A stretch of DNA of 64,000 nucleotides from Desulfosporosinus sp049943955 (lineage in GTDB: Bacteria > Bacillota > Desulfitobacteriia > Desulfitobacteriales > Desulfitobacteriaceae): positions 62,001 through 126,000 of the forward strand of contig NZ_JBNFTW010000012.1 of the NCBI RefSeq assembly GCF_049943955.1, given 5' to 3'. This document shows, piece after piece, positions 17,252 to 25,197 of this stretch. A program made the position numbers and the translations under genes. Position 1 is the first letter of the stretch, and each line of letters opens with the position of its first letter. The notes under the pieces were generated by a model, which ran no database searches, was not told the origin of the DNA, and saw only the letters and a list, made by a program, of their open reading frames with translations.

Positions 17252-18037
17252 CTATTCGACGTCTTTGAAGCGTATCATCGGGCATTTTTTACAAGCATCG
17301 AGTCCAGGCCACTCGGTACCGTTATAAGGGAAGGATGCGCCACCCATTACTTCCGTACGATGAGCTAATTGACGTGCCACACCAAGGATTTGATCGCCCG
17401 GGATAAAGACGTTGACTTCCCCTTTTTCCGTTTTGCCAGAAGTATAACTTCCGGAACACATGGTGTTCATATTTGGTTTGTGATTAAGATAGGACCACAC
17501 AGAACCTCCGCAAACGGCGGAATTAACGGTATAATTGAATTGAAGCGGATGTACATGATAAGCGCCAACAAAATCATTTAGAATGTGATAAGCTTGCAGC
17601 GGATTGCAGACAAACATAACTACATCAGGTTCAACCGGGGTTTTGGCCAGCGGAGCGGTCATAAATTCCTTTACTTCCCCCAACGGCATGCGCGGTTTTC
17701 CTGCCATCACTTCTTTAGCATATTCGTCGTCAACAACATATTTGAAATGGCCTTTTGCTTCTTCATCGGATGGAGCTGTATAGCCAAAACTGGTTAGACA
17801 ATTTTCACATAAAATATTGTTGTTATTTCCTTTTAAAACGTAATTGGCCATACGGGAAGCCGCTGTAAACTGACAGAATGTCATTTTGGCAGCTGCCTTC
17901 TTTTCAGCTGGATATTTATTGGCTTCTTCTTCAGATTTAAAAAACTTAATCGCAACAGGATGATAATCAAGTTTTAACAGACGTTCAAACAATTCCTGTG
18001 CTTCGGCATAGGTCATATCTGTATTGGTATTCGACAA
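17252..18037 (-). CDS. DUF169 family protein
   Basis: 261 residues matching the DUF169 pattern: an N-terminal 'YHPVAIKF' stretch, a Cys near residue 55 (TFCQF), a CENC pair near 76, CGG/CSG near 180-195 and a C-terminal CKKCP. The conserved cysteines suggest metal or cofactor binding, but no function is established. The start is TTG with AAAGGAG nine bases upstream. It is the last gene of a three-gene minus-strand group (small membrane protein, TauE/SafE, DUF169), 95 bases after the TauE gene. Confidence 0.8.
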   Translation of the reverse strand: MSNTNTDMTYAEAQELFERLLKLDYHPVAIKFFKSEEEANKYPAEKKAAAKMTFCQFTAASRMANYVLKGNNNNILCENCLTSFGYTAPSDEEAKGHFKYVVDDEYAKEVMAGKPRMPLGEVKEFMTAPLAKTPVEPDVVMFVCNPLQAYHILNDFVGAYHVHPLQFNYTVNSAVCGGSVWSYLNHKPNMNTMCSGSYTSGKTEKGEVNVFIPGDQILGVARQLAHRTEVMGGASFPYNGTEWPGLDACKKCPMIRFKDVE

Positions 18038-18132
18038 TTTAATCTTCTCCTTTCAAACTAGAAGCAGAAACTTCTCTAACATATAATATAGTCTTCTATA
18101 ATATAGCACCTTCTTGGTTTAGCAGGGCAAGA

Positions 18133-19089
18133 TTAGATGATTCTGAAGCCAAAAGCGTGCAGGATCATTGGTCCAAATACATAACCAATACCGATGTATG
18201 TGAGAACTACAGCCAAAAAGCCTTTGAGGTAAATACCTTTGATATACTTAGAAAGAATAGGACCAAGGTAAGATCCAACCAGGATACCGATTAATTCAAA
18301 GCCAACCATGGGTAAATCCAGTTTGCTTCCCATACGGAGATAATTGCTAATACTAGTCAGAGAAGAAATTACGATGGACATGGTCGAAGTACCTGCAACG
18401 ATGAACATTGGGAAACCAAGTGCACTGCTCAGGAATGGTACGAGAAGGAATCCGCCCCCAACGCCGAGTGCTGCTGAGATAATAGCAACAAAAACTCCGG
18501 CCAGGAAAGGAGCAATTGTATTATAACGGAAAGTTTCTCCGGCAAAGGTAAAGGTGTTGTTGATGCCCATTTCGCTGAAGTTAACGCCAATTTCCTTAAT
18601 CTCACTCATTTTTCCGGCTGCTTTCAGCTCTTTAACTTTTGCTTCAAATGCTTTAGTTGCCTTTTTTACTTTTTGTTGTTTTTCCCGGAATTTTGGAGTC
18701 ATTTCATACCACATACGACCAGCAATAACGAAGGTGATCAAACCAAAGACCGGCTGATAAGAGGCCATTTCCTTTAGATAAGTGTGGGAAAGCCAGGAAC
18801 CGAGCAATGCTCCGATGATACCGCCCACTCCTAAACTTACAGCTGCAGGAATTACGAGGCGTCTTTCCCGCAAATATAATGGTGTAGAGATGATCGGGCT
18901 GACCAACGTGAGAATCTGGTTCATAGGTTTAATTACATTAGCCTTTTTCATGCCAAAGATAGTGATGTGTCCCACACCGGCCAAGATCCCGCCGGCAGCT
19001 CCAATGGTCGAAAATACGAATCCGACAAATGCCATCCAGATAATAACGACGATAGGGTTTACAGTAACACCCGCAATATGAAAGAACAT
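18133..19089 (-). CDS. TauE/SafE family sulfite/organosulfonate exporter
   Basis: 318 residues with about eight TM helices in two homologous halves and the family GVGGGFLLVPFL motif in the second half (about 213). A charged cytoplasmic loop (about 138-175) separates the halves. TSUP members move sulfite, sulfonates or related anions; the substrate is not readable here. GGAGGTG lies eight bases before the ATG. It is preceded after 31 bases by a small membrane protein gene and followed by the DUF169 gene. Confidence 0.85.
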   Translation of the reverse strand: MFFHIAGVTVNPIVVIIWMAFVGFVFSTIGAAGGILAGVGHITIFGMKKANVIKPMNQILTLVSPIISTPLYLRERRLVIPAAVSLGVGGIIGALLGSWLSHTYLKEMASYQPVFGLITFVIAGRMWYEMTPKFREKQQKVKKATKAFEAKVKELKAAGKMSEIKEIGVNFSEMGINNTFTFAGETFRYNTIAPFLAGVFVAIISAALGVGGGFLLVPFLSSALGFPMFIVAGTSTMSIVISSLTSISNYLRMGSKLDLPMVGFELIGILVGSYLGPILSKYIKGIYLKGFLAVVLTYIGIGYVFGPMILHAFGFRII

Positions 19090-19120
19090 TTCTTTGCACC
19101 TCCAAAAATTCTTATCCTGC

Positions 19121-19528
19121 TTATCGAGCTACAGGATGAGCCTGAACACTGCCGGAAAACTTGCGCAGCAACCGGCGACCAACGTAGTAAGCAATCATTA
19201 CTAACGGATACCAGACAATCACAGAGACCTGATTGCCGATCACGGGTAAAGCAAAGGGCAGCGTAAAGTACGGCAGCCATAAACTTATGAATCCCATGAT
19301 AAAGAAGTGGGGGATCAGAACACCAATGCCGTCAAGAAAAGACCAAGCCAAGTATTCACAGAACATCTCGTTTAGCTCCCTTTGCAGCAGCGTGTACATG
19401 TCCTTATTATCATGTTCATAGGCTAAAGAAGCTAATTCCCGGTATTCGACCATCCTGGCCATTAGTTTATCTTGTTTCTTACGGTGAGGGTGTAATACTT
19501 TATCAATAATTTCAAACCCAGCCAACAT
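19121..19528 (-). CDS. Small membrane protein of unknown function
   Basis: About 135 residues. A short hydrophobic N-terminus leads to a charged helical stretch (about 10-60, HPHRKKQDKLMARMVEYREL), then two or three TM helices (about 58-85 and 95-118) and a basic tail. The ATG at 19528 has GTGAGGTG about six bases upstream; a GTG at 19537 overlaps it. It begins the TauE/DUF169 operon, so it may assist that transporter. The charged-helix-then-TM order is reminiscent of DUF106/EMC3-like proteins, but I cannot support membership. Confidence 0.65.
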   Translation of the reverse strand: MLAGFEIIDKVLHPHRKKQDKLMARMVEYRELASLAYEHDNKDMYTLLQRELNEMFCEYLAWSFLDGIGVLIPHFFIMGFISLWLPYFTLPFALPVIGNQVSVIVWYPLVMIAYYVGRRLLRKFSGSVQAHPVAR

Positions 19529-19689
19529 AACTAACACCTCACTTATTGGGACAATTTTGTTCTTCCCCTAAACTTCACGACTAGTTTTAGCATCCCTATA
19601 CATCTGCCCGGCCATCAACCTCCTTCTCGCAATATCCTAAGCTTGTGTATATTATAACAAGATATAATACCCACAAATGTCAGACGAGT

Positions 19690-19750
19690 GACTAAAAAGA
19701 TGTTATCTTCATGACATTAATATTGTCGTGAAGATGACATCTTTTTAGTC
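19690..19750. repeat. 27-bp-stem inverted repeat between divergent genes
   Basis: Two 27-nt arms starting GACTAAAAAGATG and ending CATCTTTTTAGTC pair fully, with two G-U pairs and loop TTAATAT. It has A/T runs in the stem but sits upstream of both flanking genes rather than after one. It could end an unannotated small transcript or be a small mobile palindrome. Confidence 0.6.
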
Positions 19751-20013
19751 TCCTCTGCAAGAATATTTTCAATATCCTCCCGATTTAAGTGTTGAAGTCG
19801 AGATCAAATCAAACATACAAGCTTTTTTACCATACTACCTAAAATTAGTGTCATCGATACTTATTCCAAAGGATTTTCTCATTAAACAGATTGTATTACT
19901 AGTTCCAGACAGCTTTATTATGGGTATAGATGGCAAAATATTTAGTGAGACAATTTCCTCTGTTTCCATACCTTACATATATTATGGTATAACTGGTAAA
20001 GGAGGAAATAATA

Positions 20014-20124
20014 ATGGCATTAGGAACAGGTTTTGCTGGTGCTGGTGGAACAGGATTCGGAGCAGGAATTGCTATCGTTGTTGTAATTATTCTTCTGCTT
20101 ATTGCAATGGGTATCGTATTTTAA
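20014..20124 (+). CDS. Tiny Gly-rich single-TM peptide (36 aa)
   Basis: The peptide starts MALGTGFAGAGG and ends in a hydrophobic helix (about 18-36, LLLIAMGIVF). AAAGGAGG lies eight bases before the ATG. It is the paralogue of the 35-aa peptide at 5437-5544, in the same relative order with a second peptide gene 20 bases downstream. YjcZ-like tiny membrane peptide; sporulation is the usual association. Confidence 0.75.
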   Translation: MALGTGFAGAGGTGFGAGIAIVVVIILLLIAMGIVF

Positions 20125-20144
20125 TTCTGAAAGGAGATAAAATA

Positions 20145-20288
20145 ATGTACGGATATGGTGTTGGTGGTTACGGTGTTGGCGGAGCATGCTGCGCTCCGGT
20201 CGCAGGCTTTGGTGTTGGTCGCTGTGTAGGCGTAGGAATTATCGCTATAGCAACTTTAATTCTCATCGCTTTAGGCGTTATCTTCTAG
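20145..20288 (+). CDS. Tiny Gly/Cys-rich single-TM peptide, YjcZ-like (47 aa)
   Basis: The peptide starts MYGYGVGGYGVGG, has Cys at 15, 16 and 27, and a C-terminal helix ending LIALGVIF. AAGGAG lies eight bases before the ATG. The same frame is open upstream to 19848, but that extension lacks an SD and would run through the 36-aa gene, so I reject it. It is the paralogue of the 41-aa peptide at 5286-5411; the last seven residues are identical. Confidence 0.75.
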   Translation: MYGYGVGGYGVGGACCAPVAGFGVGRCVGVGIIAIATLILIALGVIF

Positions 20289-20295
20289 AATTACA

Positions 20296-20337
20296 GCAGG
20301 CTATCATCTGTTAAGGTGATAGCCTGCTTCATTTTTA
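20296..20337 (+). terminator. Terminator of the second tiny-peptide pair
   Basis: GCAGGCTATCA pairs with TGATAGCCTGC, followed by TTCATTTTT. Confidence 0.85.
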
Positions 20338-20502
20338 TCTGATGTTTAAATTAAAAGATCATATCATAAGAATCGCATAGACACCCAAATCATCATCACC
20401 CCATAGCTTAGCTTACAATTTCTGTGACCAAGCCCGGGGTGATTGTTACCCTTTTCATTAATAAAGAAGAATTTAAACAAAGCATACGACGATTGAAATA
20501 AA

Positions 20503-21852
20503 TTATTTTTTCTTATTGACAATTACTCCGATAACCATAACTACTGCGAAAATAATAAGATAATAAGGAATTTCCTTGCTATGAGCGTAACATGCAGCAA
20601 CCACCATGAAGATGCAAGCTAATACAGCGAGTGCCGGCATAAAGAAACGCTTAAAAAAGCTGAGGGATTTTTCCTTCGCCATCATCATGACGAAAATCGG
20701 AATATACATAGCATAAATCGTTACAATGGGAAGTTCAGAGCTATCGAAGCTAAAGGGGCCAAACCACGAAACCGGCACCAAATTTGCTCCAAAGAAATAA
20801 AGAAGCCATACAGCACTTAACAAAAGGCCGAAAATCGAAGAGTTTGTCGGCATATTTGAATTTTGGTCAATGGTTTTAAGCACTTCCGGCTTCGGCCCCA
20901 TATCCCTGGCGGCCAAAGAATATAAACCGCGGGTGCAGCCTAGCATCAGACCGTTTAGGGTTCCCAGACAGGAAATAACAACAAAAACAAACAGAACGAC
21001 ACCGCCGGCGTTTGAGAAAACAGTAGAGAACGCTAATTTTGCGCCCTGTTCGCCGCCTTTCATCATCACGCTGTTACTTACTGCGCCTGCAAGACCTGTA
21101 TAATATAAGATATAGAGTAAGACCACAAAGATCGTTCCAAAGGTAAGAGCTATAGGTAAGTTCTTTTTGGCATTTTTAAGCTCGGCATTAATACTCGTTG
21201 CAATAATCCATCCTTCGTAAGCGAAAGCAGTAGCAACGACTGCGGTAAATAAGGGATTGCTGGTGGTAACCTTTGCGATAGGACCGCTAGTAAAATTACT
21301 TATTAAAATTCCGTTTTTAAGACCAACAATCGTTCCAAAGAGAGCCATTAGAACCAAAGGAATAATTTTAATTACTGTGGTTGAGACTTGGAATTTACCG
21401 GCCAGTTTTGGCGAGAGAGCATTTAAAGCATAGCTGGCAACGAGAAAAAAGCCTGAAATAGACATAGCTTCTCCGCCTGTAATATTCCAACCTAATAGAA
21501 CACAGGTGTATCTTGCAGAAACCCAGGCAAGAACTGAGGTAAGCGTAGGATAATAGATTGTAGCCATAAACCATCCGACAAAATATCCATACTTACTCCC
21601 TAGTGCAACTTCAGCGTAATCAACAAGACCATTAACTTTTTCGTAGCGCGTAGCCATAATTGCGAAAACGTAAGCACAGACGACCATAATGATACCGCCT
21701 ATAACCCATGCCAATATTCCCAGGGGAAGATTGCCGCCCGTAGCAACGAGAATCTTTTCCGCTTTGAAGAATACGCCGCTACCAATAACGATACCGATGA
21801 CCATTGCAATTGCGGTCAAAAGACCATACTTCTTTTCTAAGACATTCTCCAA
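20503..21852 (-). CDS. APC-family amino acid permease
   Basis: 449 residues, about 12 TM helices. The N-terminal GIVIGSGVFF motif in the first helix is the substrate-binding signature of the amino acid/polyamine/organocation family (LAT/SteT-like exchangers). The substrate is unresolved. The start is TTG preceded by GGAAGGGTG. It is monocistronic, with no flanking enzymes that reveal the amino acid. Confidence 0.88.
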   Translation of the reverse strand: MENVLEKKYGLLTAIAMVIGIVIGSGVFFKAEKILVATGGNLPLGILAWVIGGIIMVVCAYVFAIMATRYEKVNGLVDYAEVALGSKYGYFVGWFMATIYYPTLTSVLAWVSARYTCVLLGWNITGGEAMSISGFFLVASYALNALSPKLAGKFQVSTTVIKIIPLVLMALFGTIVGLKNGILISNFTSGPIAKVTTSNPLFTAVVATAFAYEGWIIATSINAELKNAKKNLPIALTFGTIFVVLLYILYYTGLAGAVSNSVMMKGGEQGAKLAFSTVFSNAGGVVLFVFVVISCLGTLNGLMLGCTRGLYSLAARDMGPKPEVLKTIDQNSNMPTNSSIFGLLLSAVWLLYFFGANLVPVSWFGPFSFDSSELPIVTIYAMYIPIFVMMMAKEKSLSFFKRFFMPALAVLACIFMVVAACYAHSKEIPYYLIIFAVVMVIGVIVNKKK

Positions 21853-22026
21853 CTAGTTATCACCCTTCCTTTCTTTTTTAACAGCAACTCTATATTTTTC
21901 GACAAAGATATTGATTTCCCTTTAAGTATAATGAATATATTGCAAAAAAACTAAAATTTACTTCCTAACATTAATGCATCATTGAAATGATCCGTTAAAA
22001 ATACTCCAAACAAAAGAACTGTTTAA

Positions 22027-23016
22027 CTAATTGTCAAGTGTTGGACGTTGTGACAAGCAATCGATACACATTGGCGGCTCCAAGTTATCAAATACTCGCG
22101 TGCCGCACTGAGAGCAAAACCGACGCTTTCCTTGGTATAAAAGAACTTTGCCGGTCAGCAAACGATACGTCAACGATTTAACTTCTATACTTAAAGCTTT
22201 AGAGCGACATATACTGATACATCGCTGACAGAGGACGCATTTTAAGGGTTCATAAATCAAGGATAATTGCTCTTCATTTTCCCTTTTCGTTAAAGCCTCT
22301 TGCGGACAAATCGTTGGGCACTCACCGCAATCTGTACAATATTCATTTACATTTAATACAGGCAGCGGGAGTGCTTTAACCTCAGATTGACGGGATTTCC
22401 AGGTTTCGCTCAAGAGTTGCCGTGTCTTAGGTATATGATACATTTCCTCAGAATCGGCCTTCGCAAAGATTGCTTCGAATTTCTGGCGTTGAGATAAGAC
22501 CGTTTCCCCGAGGTCAGAGTCCCTGTTGCCCTCATCAGGCGCGACTTTAATCCCTATTGGAGGATGACCTTTCCAGGCATTATGCACTTCTTTGAACATT
22601 TCTACGCTTATTCTGCAGGCGTTTTTATCAGGACAATCTGCACACACTCCGGTAAAGATCGTCACTTCCTTCTCCCGGGCATACAACATAAGAGTCAGCC
22701 ACAAATCCCGATCGATAATACCCAGACAAGGAATTTCCTGACCTGCTGGAATTGCTTGCGGACAGTTCAAAATAACGTTCCCGGAAGCTCGAATATATTC
22801 ATGAAGCTGATCAGAACTGCGGAGAACAAACCCATCACTTGGACAAACGGCCATACAAATCCCACACTCTGTGCAGCGTTTGGCGTCGAGTTCAAAATAT
22901 AAAGAAATGGCTTGATGGGGACAAGAGTCAATACATAAACGGCAAATATTATCCGAAGCTTTTTTACCATTGAGACAATTATTGTGATTAAATACGATTT
23001 GACAATTATAAAACAT
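22027..23016 (-). CDS. Multi-cluster 4Fe-4S ferredoxin-type protein
   Basis: About 329 residues from the ATG with AGAGGTG seven bases upstream (an in-frame TTG at 23037 is unlikely). An N-terminal pair of [4Fe-4S] motifs (CRLCIDSCP, CTECGICMAVCP), a middle region with a further Cys set (CADCPDKNACR), a second pair (CTDCGECPTICP, CVLCQRCISICR) and a C-terminal zinc-ribbon-like CSQC...CIDC. It has no TM helices, so it is a cytoplasmic electron carrier. It follows the hydrogenase operon on the same strand after an intergenic hairpin and may accept its electrons. Confidence 0.8.
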   Translation of the reverse strand: MFYNCQIVFNHNNCLNGKKASDNICRLCIDSCPHQAISLYFELDAKRCTECGICMAVCPSDGFVLRSSDQLHEYIRASGNVILNCPQAIPAGQEIPCLGIIDRDLWLTLMLYAREKEVTIFTGVCADCPDKNACRISVEMFKEVHNAWKGHPPIGIKVAPDEGNRDSDLGETVLSQRQKFEAIFAKADSEEMYHIPKTRQLLSETWKSRQSEVKALPLPVLNVNEYCTDCGECPTICPQEALTKRENEEQLSLIYEPLKCVLCQRCISICRSKALSIEVKSLTYRLLTGKVLLYQGKRRFCSQCGTRVFDNLEPPMCIDCLSQRPTLDN

Positions 23017-23049
23017 TAAAGCACCTCTTCTGTGCAACCCATGTTTGCA

Positions 23050-23084
23050 TTAAATTAGGGGTTGTTCAGCAACCCCTAATTTAA
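23050..23084 (-). other. Intergenic 15-bp hairpin
   Basis: TTAAATTAGGGGTTG pairs perfectly with CAACCCCTAATTTAA (loop TTCAG) between the hydrogenase operon and the downstream ferredoxin-type gene. It lacks a T tract, so a processing, attenuation or stability element is as likely as a terminator. Confidence 0.5.
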
Positions 23085-23150
23085 CACATCTTAAAATAAG
23101 TCAAACACCCATACCATCTTTAGTTTGTATTTGACTGAGACTAATAACGC

Positions 23151-24374
23151 TTATTTTGCAGTGACAGCGTAATCACCATTTTCAGTCGTTGTACCTTCAA
23201 CGGCTTCTGTTCCTCGATGTTCAATAATATTAAAGTTTTCAACGATGAACAGATATGCTAAACAAGCTATGGAAACCAATCCCAGGCTGACAATAAACTC
23301 TGTCCAAGCAGGGAAATAATGACCGCCGTATTGGTTCAGATATTTTCCCATTCCCGTGAACACAACATCAAACCTGTTCAAGATTACTCCTGCTACATCC
23401 AGTATTCCAAACCACAGTAACCCTTTCCGTGTACTGGACAAGGAACTGAAAGCTATGATTATGGGGATGATTACACCAAAGAGCAGCTCGCTGAGGAACA
23501 AAATACTCGGCAAATCAAAAGCAAAAGCATTGGCAAAGGTTCCTTTAACGGCCATATCCACGATCTTTAAGATTAAATACAAAATCATTGCTCCGCCGGA
23601 AATTTTGACCAGCCCTCTCAGAACTGAGATATCAACTTTATGATTAAATGCCTTCCCGGCTAGACTGCTTTCAACAATGATCATACCTGCGCCGACAAAA
23701 AATGATGACAAAAAGAAGAACGGCGGTAAAAATACCGACCACCAAAGCGGATTCTCTTTGCCAACCATTATGTAAAACAGTTCGCCCAAGGATGATTGGT
23801 GTAACGTCGGCAGAGTAATACCAACAATCAGCAATACAGGCATTGCTTTCTTAAGGAATTTGTGTAAGCCTCTAAAAACTTTTTCTGTTGCTACTTCACA
23901 GAATTCTAAGATTTGAATTACTGTATAACAAGAAACGCACCAGAAAACTTCAAACAAGACGCTGGTATGTCCCCATGATACATAGGGTCTCCAGAAGTTG
24001 AACCACTGTCCTACTTCAATTAGCAATCCAAGTACGACGACAATATAACCTAATAATGAGGTCAACATGGTACTTCTTGCTATTGGATAAAACTTATCCC
24101 GGCGTAAAACGTATACTATAAGGCATGTTCCATATCCGCCGCCTGCCAGAGCTACCCCTAACAGTACGTCAAAAGCAATCCATAGTCCCCAGGGCCATTG
24201 ATCATTCAGATTGGTTGCAGCTCCTAAGCCGAAGATAAAACGCACCAGGATTACTGCTATGGCCGCAACTGCTATGGCTGTAAACAGTAATCGCATGGGG
24301 GTTAATCTAAATCGCCATCTGAGACTGTGATGTTTTTTTCCTGCTTCTTTTTCGAATGTGGTAATAATATCCAT
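23151..24374 (-). CDS. NrfD/HybB-type membrane subunit of the hydrogenase complex
   Basis: About 407 residues with some nine or ten TM helices and no haem or iron-sulfur motif, typical of NrfD/PsrC/HybB quinone-interacting subunits. GGAGGGG lies six bases before the ATG at 24374. It is the third gene after the exported [FeFe] hydrogenase and the four-cluster ferredoxin subunit, with 33-base spacing. Expected role: pass electrons from external H2 oxidation to the menaquinone pool, or the reverse. Confidence 0.85.
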   Translation of the reverse strand: MDIITTFEKEAGKKHHSLRWRFRLTPMRLLFTAIAVAAIAVILVRFIFGLGAATNLNDQWPWGLWIAFDVLLGVALAGGGYGTCLIVYVLRRDKFYPIARSTMLTSLLGYIVVVLGLLIEVGQWFNFWRPYVSWGHTSVLFEVFWCVSCYTVIQILEFCEVATEKVFRGLHKFLKKAMPVLLIVGITLPTLHQSSLGELFYIMVGKENPLWWSVFLPPFFFLSSFFVGAGMIIVESSLAGKAFNHKVDISVLRGLVKISGGAMILYLILKIVDMAVKGTFANAFAFDLPSILFLSELLFGVIIPIIIAFSSLSSTRKGLLWFGILDVAGVILNRFDVVFTGMGKYLNQYGGHYFPAWTEFIVSLGLVSIACLAYLFIVENFNIIEHRGTEAVEGTTTENGDYAVTAK

Positions 24375-24407
24375 AATTTCCCCTCCATTCATTTGTAATT
24401 TCTGCTA

Positions 24408-25184
24408 TTACTCCAAAGGTTCCTTATTTTTGTTGTTATAAACATATAATCCTGCTAAGACGGCTGCCCAAGTACCCCCTATAAAAGGTGTAAGTTTCAT
24501 ATATCCTTCCGTGTAAGAAGGCAGCGACTTGGTGGTTACATCCGTCCTGAATCTCAAATCTTCAAACGGTACATCTGAAATATATAACCAGGATGTACCA
24601 CCTGCTTCTTTTTCACCAAAAACTCGGTTAACATAACCATTATCTTTGATTCTCTTTTTAGCTTCGACTAACAATTCGTCCCTGTCCCCAAATGTAATAG
24701 CTCCGGTCGGGCAAACTGAAGTACATGCTGTTTCCTGGTTATTGGTAACTCTTGACGGACACATCTGACACTTGCTTACTCCGGGAATGGCTTTTTTCCA
24801 TTCGTATCTCAATATGTCAAATGGGCAGGCCATCATGCAATAACGGCAGCCTACGCAAAGCTTCTGATCATAAATAACCGGCCCCTCGGGAAGCTTTTGT
24901 AAGGCTTTAGAGAAACAAGCTGAGACACAGGCAGGATCTTCGCAATGAAAACATTGAGTTTTAACGTATCTTCCCACAGGTGAACCGCTTTTCTTAACAT
25001 CATAACGATTTATTGAGGTCCATTCATCTGGCCACAAGCCTTTGTTGGGTTCCTTGGCTCTATCTTCGGCAGTTTTGTTCTTTTCCTGCGGATCCCAAGG
25101 TAGTTCATTCCATAATTTGCAGGCTACTGAACAGCTTTCACAACCGATACATTTTGGTATATCTACGAGTATTCCTTTTGACAT
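24408..25184 (-). CDS. HybA/DmsB-like four-[4Fe-4S] electron-transfer subunit
   Basis: 258 residues. Four cluster motifs: CIGCESCSVAC (about 12), CFHCEDPACVSAC (about 78), CVGCRYCMMACP (about 110) and CQMC...CTSVCP (about 140-160). A hydrophobic segment near 235-250 probably anchors the C-terminus. There is no Tat signal of its own, so it would be carried out with the Tat-tagged hydrogenase if it acts outside. It lies 13 bases after the hydrogenase gene, with AGGTGAAAG before the ATG. Confidence 0.9.
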   Translation of the reverse strand: MSKGILVDIPKCIGCESCSVACKLWNELPWDPQEKNKTAEDRAKEPNKGLWPDEWTSINRYDVKKSGSPVGRYVKTQCFHCEDPACVSACFSKALQKLPEGPVIYDQKLCVGCRYCMMACPFDILRYEWKKAIPGVSKCQMCPSRVTNNQETACTSVCPTGAITFGDRDELLVEAKKRIKDNGYVNRVFGEKEAGGTSWLYISDVPFEDLRFRTDVTTKSLPSYTEGYMKLTPFIGGTWAAVLAGLYVYNNKNKEPLE

Positions 25185-25197
25185 TTTCTTTCACCTC

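Noticed and set aside
19848..20144. N-terminal extension of the 47-aa peptide frame
   Set aside because: No SD, low-quality sequence and it covers the 36-aa gene in another frame; the ATG at 20145 has an ideal SD.
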